DNA of 64,000 nt from Oxobacter pfennigii (GTDB lineage: Bacteria > Bacillota > Clostridia > Clostridiales > Oxobacteraceae): contig NZ_LKET01000026.1 in NCBI RefSeq assembly GCF_001317355.1, positions 92,582 to 156,581 on the forward strand, written 5' to 3'. The position numbers were made by a program, and so were the translations under genes. This document shows, piece by piece, positions 52,702 to 62,271 of the stretch. The notes beneath the pieces were generated by a model. The model made no database searches. It worked only from the letters and a program-made list of their open reading frames with translations, and was not told the DNA's origin. How positions within the stretch are numbered: the stretch's first letter is position 1; each line of letters starts with the position of its first letter.

Positions 52702-52738
52702 AAGAGCATTGACAAAATCATATTTTGACGATGCTCTT
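52702..52738 (-). terminator. Intrinsic terminator of cooS
   Basis: AAGAGCAT...ATGCTCTT with an inner AAAAT/ATTTT stem; on the minus strand followed by TGTTTTTTAT. Confidence 0.85.
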
Positions 52739-52757
52739 AAATCCTATAATCCCTTAA

Positions 52758-54671
52758 TTATGTTAATCCCAAAGCTTTCCGTTTTGATAAGATATGCTCT
52801 TCAATATCCTTAGCTGCCTGAACCGGCTCATCTCCTAAGGCTACCTTTCCTCCCGTAAGCTCTTCTACATCCTGTGTCAGCAATTTCACAAGATTTGGAG
52901 CGCCTGTAATGAATGGTGTTGGTGACAGATGGGTATATGCCCCGTATGCTACTGCGAATACACCGTCAATGGTTGCTTTTTGTTCCATCCACTCCGGCGC
53001 GGTGACAGCTATGGGCAAATCCGGTACATCCACATCCAGGTGGTCTGCCAGGGCAGTTACCAGCATTGAGATCCTGCCCGTATCGGTACAAGTCCCAAAA
53101 CTTAAGACAGGCGGTATTTTTAATGCACTGCATATTTCCTGCAGCCCTTTCCCCGCCATATCTGCCGCTTCCAGATTGCAAAGTCCTGCAACCTCCAAAG
53201 CATGGTTTCCACAGCCTCCCGCGACTACCAATATATCTCTTTTTATTAACTCTTTGGTGAGGTTCACCGTATTCCAGTCCTGGGGACCATTTCTTAAGGA
53301 TGAACAATTGGCCAGCGCCACAACGCCTTTTATTTTTCCTGCTGCTATTACGTCAACAAGAGGGTCCAGTTTATTCCCCAGAGCCTCCAGTACTGCCTCG
53401 GTAGAAAATCCTGCTACAGCCTTTTGAGTAATCTTTGGCACCATCGGCTTGATGTTTCCCGTCCGTTTTTTGAAATTCTCTATTGCCAGGTCAATCAATT
53501 TGTCGGCCATTTCATCTGCTTCTTCAGGATTGTAGGGGATTTTATGCTGCAGCCCGGGTATTCCGATTATGGTGCTTACACTGACTAGAGTTATCTGATA
53601 TTTTTCCGCATACATATCTATAGCCGGAGGTGAACAATTTTCCTCCATTGCCATTACATCCACCGTACCTGTAGCTAAAAATGGTTCTATAGCCAACCAG
53701 TTCCCCATCAGACCCACAAATACATCGTCTACTTCAAACCTCTGAAGAAGTTCCTGTCCTGTCTCTATTGAACCAACTATTCTTAAACCTTTAGCTCCGG
53801 CTGCCTTTGCCTTATCCTGCACCTGCTTAGATTTAGCTTTTTGTATTGTTGCCACTCCTGCCCAGGGCTGGTGGCCGTTAAAGGCAATATTAACATAACC
53901 CGGATCCATGATACCTAAGTCTACATTTACCTCATGAGGTTTTGGCGTGCCGAATAATATATCCTGAACCATTTCAAGGCCTATTTGGGCATTATATATT
54001 GTTGCGATTCCCAGCCTGAGAGCTTTTAAGGCCAATGATGCATAGTCCCCATCCACGTTTGTAAGACAGCTTGCAACGGAATTTTGTTCTTCATGGTTAA
54101 CACCGGCAGGGTAAATATTTATATCCCTCCATACCTTTTTTCTTTTCCTGGGAGCAAATGTTTCCACCATTATATTAGGTTTATCTGTTCCCACATGCAG
54201 TTGTTCTTCCAGAAGGTTTGCCAGGTCAACAGCCATCTTATTTATATCCTGGTTTGTATTTATTTTTAGCTGTTCACACATCCATTTAAGCTTGTTTGCA
54301 TCCTTAATTGTAAAGGGAGTTTTTCCTTCACCTGTAGCCCGCAAAGTCCTGTATGCTTCATAAGCATGATGACTGTATGTACCCGCTCCCATAATATTAT
54401 GAAGAAGCAATGTCCTCATTGCCATCGCATCTGGCCCTATTCCACACACACCCTTTTCCGGCTGTCCTTTATCATTGATCCTGCAAGGTCCATGGGAACA
54501 TAGCTGACAGCTTAGGCCCTGAAGACAGAATTTGCAGCGTATTTTTTCCTGATGCATCCACCTGTCAAATACATTGGACATACCATCTTCTCTTATTCTT
54601 TTTAGCATTTCTTCCACTGAATCATGATAGCTTACGCGTCCTTCGGTTTTTTCCAATATGGTTTCACTCAT
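52758..54671 (-). CDS. cooS: Anaerobic carbon monoxide dehydrogenase, catalytic subunit
   Basis: The 637-residue protein has the CooS N-terminal Fe-S motif CKFCLQGLSCQLCSHGPCRI (residues about 47-66), NGHQPWAGV, ANCSSLRNGPQ, AGGCGNHALEVAGLC and SFGTCTDTGRISM, which contain the ligands of the B, D and Ni-Fe-S C clusters. It oxidises CO to CO2 or runs in reverse. Length is normal. It is monocistronic here; no CooF ferredoxin, CooC or acetyl-CoA synthase gene adjoins it. Start ATG follows AAAGGAGTATGATTTTAA. Confidence 0.96.
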   Translation of the reverse strand: MSETILEKTEGRVSYHDSVEEMLKRIREDGMSNVFDRWMHQEKIRCKFCLQGLSCQLCSHGPCRINDKGQPEKGVCGIGPDAMAMRTLLLHNIMGAGTYSHHAYEAYRTLRATGEGKTPFTIKDANKLKWMCEQLKINTNQDINKMAVDLANLLEEQLHVGTDKPNIMVETFAPRKRKKVWRDINIYPAGVNHEEQNSVASCLTNVDGDYASLALKALRLGIATIYNAQIGLEMVQDILFGTPKPHEVNVDLGIMDPGYVNIAFNGHQPWAGVATIQKAKSKQVQDKAKAAGAKGLRIVGSIETGQELLQRFEVDDVFVGLMGNWLAIEPFLATGTVDVMAMEENCSPPAIDMYAEKYQITLVSVSTIIGIPGLQHKIPYNPEEADEMADKLIDLAIENFKKRTGNIKPMVPKITQKAVAGFSTEAVLEALGNKLDPLVDVIAAGKIKGVVALANCSSLRNGPQDWNTVNLTKELIKRDILVVAGGCGNHALEVAGLCNLEAADMAGKGLQEICSALKIPPVLSFGTCTDTGRISMLVTALADHLDVDVPDLPIAVTAPEWMEQKATIDGVFAVAYGAYTHLSPTPFITGAPNLVKLLTQDVEELTGGKVALGDEPVQAAKDIEEHILSKRKALGLT

Positions 54672-54868
54672 TTAAAATCATACTCCTTTCATAAACTTCA
54701 CTAGTAGTTTCCCTCACATCCATGATGAAATATGCAAAGTTTTATATTATCAAATCATTTTATTCTATGCATTGTTGATTTTTCAGCGGCATCGTACTAA
54801 AATTAAAACAATGTGGTGATGGGAAAACTATAAAATACTACGAACAGCTACTTGAAAGAGGAATGCAG

Positions 54869-56041
54869 ATGAATGTTTTTAATATAGATATGGGAACTCT
54901 CTTAATTGTTCTTGTTTTAGGGCATATTTTAACAGGCATACTTATAATCTCATATACAGTCCGGCATAACAAAGAGAAATCAGTTAATATATTTTTATTG
55001 TCTAAATTATTTCAATCGGTTGCATGGATTATGCTTGGTTTTAAAGATGCTATCCCTTATATTATTTGGATATCTATATCGAATTCTATATTATTTATCG
55101 GTGCAGCATTGGAACTAATTGCTTTTTTAACTTTGGTAAACAGTTATAATAAAGCTATAAAAAGAAATTATAATATCCTGATTTTAATTTGTATTGCTAC
55201 TTTTAATGCTATAACAATATACAGTACTCCAGAAAATATCAGGATCGTATTTGCCTCCACAATTACAGTTATATTAATTTCATTTCCAGCATATAAGCTT
55301 TTTAGGCATAAAAATCCATCAGTATTGCAAAAAGTAATAGCTTCTTTTTACAGTATTACAATGGTTTCCTTCCTTTTCAGGGCCTATATGGCATTAACCT
55401 CGGCGCATGATATGACACTATGGTCAACAAATATTTTCAATACCGGCTCCTTTCTTCTGCTGTATCTTGTAATGCTCGTGGGAAGTATAGGATTCATTCT
55501 TTTAGCAAAAGAAAAGCTGGATGTTGAACTGGTTAAAGCTGCGTCACTTGATGAATTAACTGATATATTTAATCGAAGGACATTTATATTGCGCGCAAAA
55601 GAATTTATTTCGCTGTTTGCAAGAAAAAAAGAACAAATCTCATATTTGCTTATAGATATTGATAATTTCAAAAGGATTAATGACGTATATGGGCATTATA
55701 TAGGAGATATTGTCTTAAAGGAGTTTGCTGGTGCCATCAAGGCACAATTAAGAGTTTATGATTTATTCGGAAGGTACGGTGGTGAAGAATTCGCCATATT
55801 ACTCCCAGGTACAAATGAAAAAGATTCTATTGAAGTCGCAGAAAGATTAAGAAAAACAATCGAAAATACACCAGTCAGCATCAATCCTGAAATAAAATAT
55901 ACCATAAGTATAGGAGCAGTCACTCTTACTCCGGATTCGAAAACAAATGTTGATATGCTCTATAAAATAAGTGATAACGCTCTTTATATGGCGAAAATGC
56001 AGGGAAGGAATCGTGTTGTTCGGTTTCAAAATGCAGTATAA
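54869..56041 (+). CDS. Membrane-bound diguanylate cyclase (GGDEF domain)
   Basis: The protein (about 390 residues) has six to eight hydrophobic segments in the first 220 residues and a C-terminal GGDEF domain: SLDELTDIFNRRTF, LIDIDNFKRINDVYGH and the active-site loop RYGGEEFAI, all residues intact for making cyclic di-GMP. There is no inhibitory RxxD site directly before GGEEF that I can make out. The start ATG at 54869 is seven bases after AGAGG. It is divergent from cooS. Confidence 0.93.
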   Translation: MNVFNIDMGTLLIVLVLGHILTGILIISYTVRHNKEKSVNIFLLSKLFQSVAWIMLGFKDAIPYIIWISISNSILFIGAALELIAFLTLVNSYNKAIKRNYNILILICIATFNAITIYSTPENIRIVFASTITVILISFPAYKLFRHKNPSVLQKVIASFYSITMVSFLFRAYMALTSAHDMTLWSTNIFNTGSFLLLYLVMLVGSIGFILLAKEKLDVELVKAASLDELTDIFNRRTFILRAKEFISLFARKKEQISYLLIDIDNFKRINDVYGHYIGDIVLKEFAGAIKAQLRVYDLFGRYGGEEFAILLPGTNEKDSIEVAERLRKTIENTPVSINPEIKYTISIGAVTLTPDSKTNVDMLYKISDNALYMAKMQGRNRVVRFQNAV

Positions 56042-56089
56042 ATAGCGGATAAGCACACAATCAGAAAACTTACAAATTATTAAATTAAA

Positions 56090-56130
56090 AAGAGGGCGTC
56101 GAAACTATAATATTTCTTTACGCCCTTCTT
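56090..56130. terminator. Probable terminator between convergent genes
   Basis: AGAGGGCGT (56091-56099) pairs with ACGCCCTTCT (56120-56129) over a 20-base loop, with T or A runs outside. It serves the GGDEF and nucleoside kinase genes. Confidence 0.55.
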
Positions 56131-56151
56131 ATTATTAAACTTATAAATTGT

Positions 56152-57813
56152 TTATTCGTTATAAAAACTGCTTTTACCGGTGAATTCCCTTATTATCGAA
56201 TTGTTTGGCACGTTTGTATCGTCTACAGGAAGGAAGTATTCCAAAAACTTCAACAGCCTTCTTGCTTCCGAATAGGCTCTGCTTTCTTTGCCTATCTTTT
56301 TTAACAGGGGCTCTGCATAATTTTTAAGCACGCCCATCTCATATAAAAGGGTAGAGTTAAACATGATATCTGCTTCCTCCTGGAAGGGGAATATATTAAT
56401 ATCTTCCCCCTTTCTTACAGAAGGCCATCCTAAAATGGTGCTTTCCGCATCCCTGCCTCTGGTTCTGTTATCCCTTATTATTCTTCTTAAAATTCTGACA
56501 TCCGTTGTGGGAATCCTGTTGTGATTGTCGATATTAAGCTGGGTTAACGCACTTATATATATCTTGAATTTATTTTCGGGATTGATTTTGCTGGTCAGCA
56601 TTTCATTTAAGCCGTGAATTCCCTCGGCTAAAAGTATCATCCCGTCAGTAAGCTTTAATGTGTTGCCTTTGTATTCCCTTTGCCCGGTTATAAAATTAAA
56701 GGTGGGAATCATGATTTCTTCGCCGTTAAGAAGTCTTTGTAGGTGGTCATTTAAAAGATTCAAATCTAGAGCGTAAATGGTCTCAAAATCATAATCACCG
56801 TTTTCATCCTTAGGTGTATCTTCCCTGTTTAAGAAGTAATCATCTAAGGATATTGCATATGGTTTTAATCCATTTACCCTGAGCTGAATGCTCAATCTTT
56901 TGGTAAATGTAGTTTTACCTGACGAGGAGGGCCCGGCTATCAAAACTATTTTAATCTTATCCTTAAAGTCGGCAATCATGTCGGCTATATTTGCTATTTT
57001 CTTTTCATGAAGAGCTTCAGCAATTCTTATTATATCCTCAATATCGCCTGACTCTTCCTTTTCATTTAATTCTCCGACATCTGACACACCTATTATCTTT
57101 GCCCATTCTTCAGTTTCACGAAAAACGTTGAAGAGCTTTTTTTGCTCAATATATACAGGCAATTCATCGGGAGAATAGGTCTCGGGATAGCTTAATACAA
57201 ACCCCGGCTTATAAAATTTAAGCTCAAATTTTTTAAGATATCCGGCAGAGGGCACCATTCTTCCATAAAAATAATCATACAGCCATCCGCATTTGTACAG
57301 ATTGATATGGTCCTGCTTCCAGTATTTAAAAAGCCTTACTTTATCATCCTGACCGGATTTTTTAAACAAATTTATGGCTTCACCCATTGAAATCCGGCTT
57401 TTCTCAAAGGGTTCATCACTTTCAACTATCTCCTGCATCCTGCGTTCTATTGCCAATACATCTTCTAGGCTTAGTTCTTTGTCCTTGTGAATTTCTCCGT
57501 ACAGCCCCTTGTTTATAGAATGCTCAATGGATACCTTGCAGTCGGGAAATATCTCCTGTGCAGCCCTTATAAGAACAAAGGTCAATCCCCGGGCATATAT
57601 CCTCCTGGCTTCATAGGAGGCAAGAGTTAAAAACTCCACCTTGCAGTCCTCGTTAAGTTCATCATTCAATTCCAATATCTCGTTATTTACCTTTGCTGCG
57701 ATAATTCCCGTCTCATATTGCACCTTGTAGTTTTTAGCTATGTCTTTTAGCCTTGTTCCCTTTGCATATTCCCCAGATAATCCGCTGTTAAATTCCACTT
57801 TGACTTTATCCAC
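56152..57813 (-). CDS. Nucleoside (uridine) kinase with N-terminal TGS and tRNA-SAD-like domains
   Basis: The 553-residue protein has a TGS-like start (VEFNSGLSGEYAKGTRLKDIA), a threonyl/alanyl-tRNA second-additional-domain-like middle (SIEHSINKGLYGEI, about 95-200) and a C-terminal P-loop kinase (VLIAGPSSSGKTTFTKRL near 290, LDDYFLNRED, VLIAEGIHGLN). This fusion is common in Clostridia. It phosphorylates uridine, cytidine or a related nucleoside. GTG start at 57813 lies nine bases after AAAGGA; the longer TTG reading is less likely. Confidence 0.88.
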   Translation of the reverse strand: MDKVKVEFNSGLSGEYAKGTRLKDIAKNYKVQYETGIIAAKVNNEILELNDELNEDCKVEFLTLASYEARRIYARGLTFVLIRAAQEIFPDCKVSIEHSINKGLYGEIHKDKELSLEDVLAIERRMQEIVESDEPFEKSRISMGEAINLFKKSGQDDKVRLFKYWKQDHINLYKCGWLYDYFYGRMVPSAGYLKKFELKFYKPGFVLSYPETYSPDELPVYIEQKKLFNVFRETEEWAKIIGVSDVGELNEKEESGDIEDIIRIAEALHEKKIANIADMIADFKDKIKIVLIAGPSSSGKTTFTKRLSIQLRVNGLKPYAISLDDYFLNREDTPKDENGDYDFETIYALDLNLLNDHLQRLLNGEEIMIPTFNFITGQREYKGNTLKLTDGMILLAEGIHGLNEMLTSKINPENKFKIYISALTQLNIDNHNRIPTTDVRILRRIIRDNRTRGRDAESTILGWPSVRKGEDINIFPFQEEADIMFNSTLLYEMGVLKNYAEPLLKKIGKESRAYSEARRLLKFLEYFLPVDDTNVPNNSIIREFTGKSSFYNE

Positions 57814-57848
57814 GCAAATCAATCCTTTACTGCAAGATTTTTTATTCT

Positions 57849-58241
57849 TTAGTTCATATCTATATAGCTTATAAATTCTTTAGCATTCTCCGGAGTCACA
57901 CCATAGGTCATAACAGGAGTCTTTATAAGCACCATCTTTTTTCTGATATCCGGTGAATACACTTTGACCTTTCCTATTCCTTCAATAAAAAAAGTGCCCT
58001 GCCTTAAATTAAAAAACTCCACACCCTTAACCTTCTCCATTTGAGGCAGTTCATCTAAAAGCCTTATTTCTACTATATCCTTAATAGGAATTTTAGTTTC
58101 GCCAAACCAGCTTATATTTATGCTTCCGTTACTTACGACATATTTAATGTCAATGCCTTTGTTTGCTAAAACCAAAAATATTACAGTTACAATGCCAAGG
58201 ATAACCAAGCTAAGCTTACCGGTTCTATTTTTCTTCTTCAT
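57849..58241 (-). CDS. Membrane-anchored bacterial-PH-like protein
   Basis: The 130-residue protein begins with a basic stretch and one membrane segment (residues 9-27), followed by a beta-rich domain (IKYVVSNGSINISWFGETKIPIKDIVEIRLL) like the bPH domains of PF10882. It lies between a SMI1-type gene and the nucleoside kinase gene on the same strand with gaps of 22 and 35 bases. Function unknown. Confidence 0.75.
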   Translation of the reverse strand: MKKKNRTGKLSLVILGIVTVIFLVLANKGIDIKYVVSNGSINISWFGETKIPIKDIVEIRLLDELPQMEKVKGVEFFNLRQGTFFIEGIGKVKVYSPDIRKKMVLIKTPVMTYGVTPENAKEFISYIDMN

Positions 58242-58263
58242 GTTATCCTCCCGAAAATAAAAA

Positions 58264-59352
58264 TCATTTCAAGCCTTTTAAATATTTTATATCCCGCCTG
58301 CATATTCCCGATGCCCATACCAACCCGGCTTTTTCATACAATGGTATAAGCATTTCAAGAATTTTTATCTTCAGTTTATAATCTCCTGTCAAAACCAGTA
58401 CGTTGTTTAATTCCTTTATGGAATCCATATAGTTTCCGTCCCTTATATATTTTTCAACCAGTACAAATCTGAAGGAAGAATCATAAGGCCTTTGCTGCCT
58501 TATGAAATCCATAAAAGGTGATTTTTTTTGTTCTTCCGATAGCAAAGACTCATTTTCAAGAATGATATTGAATATCTCTTCTAAAACGCTCTTTGGTATA
58601 CCGGCATCATCTTCGTCCCAGTAGCTGTAGCCCGAAGCCGCAACGGGGGTTTGTGCCGCCTTGAACAATAGATTTATCCCTTCTTTTTTATCTTTATTTA
58701 AAAGATATTTTCCCATTATATAGTAGGGAGCTGTATAGTTAGGAGAAAAATACATAGCTCTGTTTAGATATTTTTCACCTGCAATATTGCCCACCTCTAA
58801 AATTTTACGGGCTCTCATGCACAAAAGCTGCACAGCATAAGGATCCCTTTTTATTATAAGCTCGTTTAAATCTTCTTCGTTTTTTGCCTTTTCTATTGCC
58901 GATATATCAAAATCCATAAGAGATGATACGCTGTTTATCTTTTCTATACACTCCTCGTATTCTTCTCTGGTGCCTTCGGCCATATATTCTTGGGGATACA
59001 GCAATGCCTTGTATTCCTGTATAACGCAATTATATATAAAATTATCAAAAGTCGAGTTAAGAATTACATAATTATAGGTCTCGTGAAGCCACAGCGCTAT
59101 ATAGTATTCATCGGGGTTTTCGCCGTATTTCAAAAAGCAAAAGCAGTCCCCGTTGCCAAGACCTCCGAAGGGAAACAAGCCTACTTCCATCGCCCCTCCC
59201 AATCTGAGATTATTATCTATAAAATCCGACGTGGGAAAGAATTCGCAGTTTCCTACGGCATATCCATCGCCCAGTTCAGTAACAAGCAGCCTGTATGAAT
59301 CAGGAAGTTGAAAATTATATTTGCGTTCAAACTTTTCAAATCTGTATCTCAT
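58264..59352 (-). CDS. SMI1/KNR4 (SUKH) family protein with TPR-like C-terminal part
   Basis: The 362-residue protein starts with a SUKH/SMI1 fold (YNFQLPDSYRLLVTELGDG, FFPTSDFIDNN, FPFGGLGNGDCFCF, residues about 10-115). The rest is helical repeats (NRAMYFSPNYTAPYYIMGKYLLNKD, ELNNVLVLTGDYKLKIKILEML). SUKH domains in bacteria are often immunity proteins, but no toxin gene adjoins this one. It is the first gene of a possible operon with the bPH-like and kinase genes. Confidence 0.82.
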   Translation of the reverse strand: MRYRFEKFERKYNFQLPDSYRLLVTELGDGYAVGNCEFFPTSDFIDNNLRLGGAMEVGLFPFGGLGNGDCFCFLKYGENPDEYYIALWLHETYNYVILNSTFDNFIYNCVIQEYKALLYPQEYMAEGTREEYEECIEKINSVSSLMDFDISAIEKAKNEEDLNELIIKRDPYAVQLLCMRARKILEVGNIAGEKYLNRAMYFSPNYTAPYYIMGKYLLNKDKKEGINLLFKAAQTPVAASGYSYWDEDDAGIPKSVLEEIFNIILENESLLSEEQKKSPFMDFIRQQRPYDSSFRFVLVEKYIRDGNYMDSIKELNNVLVLTGDYKLKIKILEMLIPLYEKAGLVWASGICRRDIKYLKGLK

Positions 59353-59613
59353 GGCGTCATATCTCCTTTATACAAGCAAGGACGGTGTAATAAAAGTCAT
59401 AATAACATTTTAACATATATATGGCCCTCATAAAAGAAATTACAAATAATTTACACTTATCATGCATGAAATCAATTAAGAAGCTCTGACTTTACATCTA
59501 TTATACTCATTCTATCCAATACATGGAGTTTTAAAAGCTTATATCATCTATTTTCCGCATATTATTGATGCTGTATGGATAAATTAAAAGTGCAAATGAG
59601 GGAAGGTGATAAA

Positions 59614-60300
59614 ATGATAATCGTGATTGTAAGGACAATAATACTGTATGCAATAATACTTATTGTCATGAGAATCATGGGAAAAAGACAACTTGGGCAG
59701 CTCCAGCCCTTCGAACTGGTAATTACCATTCTAATTTCCGAGCTGGCGGCAGTCCCTATGCAAGATACGGGAATACCTTTGATTAACGGTATTATCCCAA
59801 TATTCATTCTCATGACGGCCCAGATTTTGCTATCTTTTATCACACTTAAAAGTGAAAAAGCCAGAGGCATAATATGCGGTAAACCCAGCATACTTATTGA
59901 AGACGGCAATATAATGGAAAAAGAGCTTTCCAAGCTTTATTTCAATATAAACGACCTTTTGGAGCAGCTGAGAGTAAAAGGGTATCCCGATATAAAGGAT
60001 GTGGAATTTGCAATACTTGAAACCGAAGGCCAGTTAAGCGTTATCCCAAAGTCTTCCAAGCGTCCTGCCACCCCAAAAGATCTAAAGCTTAATGTCACGC
60101 AGGAAAAAATACCCATAACCATAATAATTGATGGAGTACTTATAAAAGAGAACCTTAAAATTGCCAGGCTCAGTGAAAAGGATATCTCAAAAATTCTAAG
60201 CCAAAAGGGAGTAAACAGTTTCAAGGAAGTTTTCTTTGCAGGGCTGGATTCCTCGGGGCAATTCTTCTTCCAGATTAAAGATTTCGTGAGAAACAGGTGA
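59614..60300 (+). CDS. DUF421 (YetF-like) membrane protein
   Basis: The 228-residue protein has three membrane segments in the first 85 residues (including LIVMRIMGKRQLGQLQPFELVITILISELA, a diagnostic YetF segment) and a cytosolic domain with GKPSILIEDGNI and LSVIPKSSKRPATP. DUF421 proteins are common in spore formers; their function is unclear. ATG at 59614 follows GAAGGTGATAAA. Cotranscribed with the DUF4363 gene. Confidence 0.92.
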   Translation: MIIVIVRTIILYAIILIVMRIMGKRQLGQLQPFELVITILISELAAVPMQDTGIPLINGIIPIFILMTAQILLSFITLKSEKARGIICGKPSILIEDGNIMEKELSKLYFNINDLLEQLRVKGYPDIKDVEFAILETEGQLSVIPKSSKRPATPKDLKLNVTQEKIPITIIIDGVLIKENLKIARLSEKDISKILSQKGVNSFKEVFFAGLDSSGQFFFQIKDFVRNR

Positions 60301-60307
60301 AATACAT

Positions 60308-60688
60308 ATGAAAAAAATCTTGCTTGCTGTTGCTATAATCATTGCCATTTCATGCACCGCTATATACTCCCTGCATTTATATAAAACCACATCAGAAACC
60401 TTGTCCAAAAGAGTAGATAATATAATTGAGCTTGTAACTTTAGATAAATGGGAGGAAGCTTCTGAAAAAATCAAGGATTTCGAAGAGGCTTGGGAGGATA
60501 TTGAAAATGTTTGGACCTTATTGATTGACCACTTTGAAATTGACAACATCGAAATGTCTCTTAAAAAGGCAGGAAAATATATAGAAACAAAGAACAAGCC
60601 ATTATCTTTGGCCGAACTTGAAACTCTTGATTTTATGGTAGAGCACATACTTGAAAAAGAAGTATTCAATCTTAAAAATGTGTTTTAA
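60308..60688 (+). CDS. DUF4363 family protein
   Basis: The 126-residue protein has one N-terminal hydrophobic segment (residues 4-22) that could be a signal or anchor, and a helical acidic rest (LVTLDKWEEASEKIKDFEEAWEDIENVW). It follows the DUF421 gene by 7 bases; the two families are frequent neighbours in Clostridia, which supports a joint role. Confidence 0.88.
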   Translation: MKKILLAVAIIIAISCTAIYSLHLYKTTSETLSKRVDNIIELVTLDKWEEASEKIKDFEEAWEDIENVWTLLIDHFEIDNIEMSLKKAGKYIETKNKPLSLAELETLDFMVEHILEKEVFNLKNVF

Positions 60689-60817
60689 AAAAATTATATG
60701 GCACTTTTTATTGATAATATAAATAACCCAATCTATAATTAAAATTAGCTGAGGTTTTAATTGGATGCTTTGTCAAATATAAATCATAATGCCTAAATTT
60801 ATTAAAGGAGTGATATA

Positions 60818-61747
60818 ATGGCTCTTGTTACTTCAACAGATATGTTAAAAAAGGCCTATGAAGGCGGATATGCCATAGGTGCTTTCAATGTCAATAATAT
60901 GGAAATCGTCCAGGGAATTATAAATGCGGCAAAAGAGGAGCAGGCACCTGTAATCCTTCAGGTTTCAGCCGGAGCAAGGAAATATGCAAGCCCAATATAT
61001 TTGAGAAAGCTTGTCGAGGCTGCAATAGAGGATTCAAACCTTCCCATAGTTCTTCACCTTGATCACGGTGATGATTTTGAAATATGCAAGGCTTGTGTTG
61101 ACAGCGGGTTTACTTCTGTCATGATAGACGGTTCCAAGCATCCCTTTGAAGAAAACATAAGACTTACAAAAGAAGTGGTGGATTACGCCCACGAAAGAGG
61201 AGTAGTAGTTGAAGGAGAATTGGGTAAACTGGCCGGCGTTGAGGATGCAGTAAATGTTTCGGCAAAGGATGCAACCTATACTGACCCGGATCAGGTTGCG
61301 GAATTCGTTGCCAAAACCGGCGTTGATTCTTTGGCCATTGCCATAGGCACAAGCCACGGAGCATACAAATTCAAAGGCGAAGCCAAGCTTGATTTTGAAA
61401 GGCTTGAGAAAATATCAAAGCTGGTTCCCGGATTTCCCATAGTACTTCACGGAGCATCATCGGTTCCGCAGGAATTCGTTACAAAATGCAATGAATTCGG
61501 CGGAAATATAGCAGGGGCCATGGGAGTTCCGGAAGAGATGCTGAGAAAAGCCGCATCTATGGCCGTTTGCAAAATAAACATAGACACGGATTTAAGACTG
61601 GCAATGACAGCTTCCATCAGGGAACATTTTATAAATCACCCTGAAGAATTCGATCCCAGAAAATATTTAGGACCGGCAAGGGATGCCATAAAAAGAATAG
61701 TACAGCACAAAATCAAAAACGTATTAGGCTGCAGCAACAAAGCATAA
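60818..61747 (+). CDS. fba: Class II fructose-bisphosphate aldolase
   Basis: The 309-residue zinc aldolase has LHLDHGDDFEICKACVDSGF (the zinc-binding His and the catalytic Asp), GVVVEGELGKLAGVED, AIAIGTSHGAYKF and VLHGASSVP, which are the class II motif set of FbaA/GatY proteins. It splits fructose 1,6-bisphosphate in glycolysis; tagatose bisphosphate aldolases look similar. ATG after AAGGAGTGATATA. Confidence 0.95.
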   Translation: MALVTSTDMLKKAYEGGYAIGAFNVNNMEIVQGIINAAKEEQAPVILQVSAGARKYASPIYLRKLVEAAIEDSNLPIVLHLDHGDDFEICKACVDSGFTSVMIDGSKHPFEENIRLTKEVVDYAHERGVVVEGELGKLAGVEDAVNVSAKDATYTDPDQVAEFVAKTGVDSLAIAIGTSHGAYKFKGEAKLDFERLEKISKLVPGFPIVLHGASSVPQEFVTKCNEFGGNIAGAMGVPEEMLRKAASMAVCKINIDTDLRLAMTASIREHFINHPEEFDPRKYLGPARDAIKRIVQHKIKNVLGCSNKA

Positions 61748-61939
61748 TCAATAGTCTATAATGCCATACTCTTCCCAGGGCAGCTGCACCGTATTTATTT
61801 TATTGCAGCCGGGGCAGCGGGGAAAAAAAATAATCTTTGCTATTTTCCCCTCATCCTTTAAAATAGCCTGACTGCATTCACTCGAATCAAACGCAAAACT
61901 TAAACCGCAGCCTTTGCAATTATCAACTTTCAAAAGCAT
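61748..61939 (-). CDS. Small zinc-ribbon-like protein
   Basis: The 63-residue protein has two Cys pairs (CKGCGLSFAF and CPGCNKINTV) 32 residues apart that look like a zinc ribbon, and an acidic end. It begins after GGAGGCATTCA. Its last base lies directly beside the fba stop, end to end. Function unknown. Confidence 0.7.
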   Translation of the reverse strand: MLLKVDNCKGCGLSFAFDSSECSQAILKDEGKIAKIIFFPRCPGCNKINTVQLPWEEYGIIDY

Positions 61940-62271
61940 TGAATGCCTCCAAAATAAAAATCTACTAAATATATATTAGATTTAAATATAAAAAAGGCTT
62001 TCAATAGATTGCATTAAGCAGTTTTTTTAGAAGCTCAAATTCAATTTTGCTCTTTCAGCACATAAATATCTCCTATTACAGTAACAACTGCAATAGGAGA
62101 TATTTATGTTTTATCCTAATTATTAATGTATTATTACTATTGTAAGAGCTCTTGTCTCTCTTTTTGTTAATTTTGCAAGGTTAAGCTCCAACATCTTTTA
62201 AATGGCTCAGACCAATAATTTCTTAAGTTTTGCTAAGTCGGGGGAGTAGCACGCTCTTCGATAGTAATCCT
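61940..62271. other. Intergenic region with a long inverted repeat
   Basis: About 330 bases without a gene, apart from the inverted repeat at 62060-62109 listed separately. The remainder up to the HEAT gene shows no ORF with a ribosome binding site. Confidence 0.5.
62060..62109. repeat. Long inverted repeat (18-base perfect arms), possible terminator
   Basis: ACATAAATATCTCCTATT pairs with AATAGGAGATATTTATGT, with a further CAGT/ACTG pair inside. On the plus strand TTTTATCC follows. It may end a transcript or be a remnant of a small repeat element. Confidence 0.6.

Noticed and set aside
52909..53427. 172-codon plus-strand ORF over cooS
   Set aside because: It is a mirror of the strongly coding cooS strand, without start signals or a recognisable product.
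58264..59352. SUKH protein as immunity gene of a local toxin
   Set aside because: No toxin-like gene is next to it, and its TPR-like half and operon with a kinase do not suggest this role.
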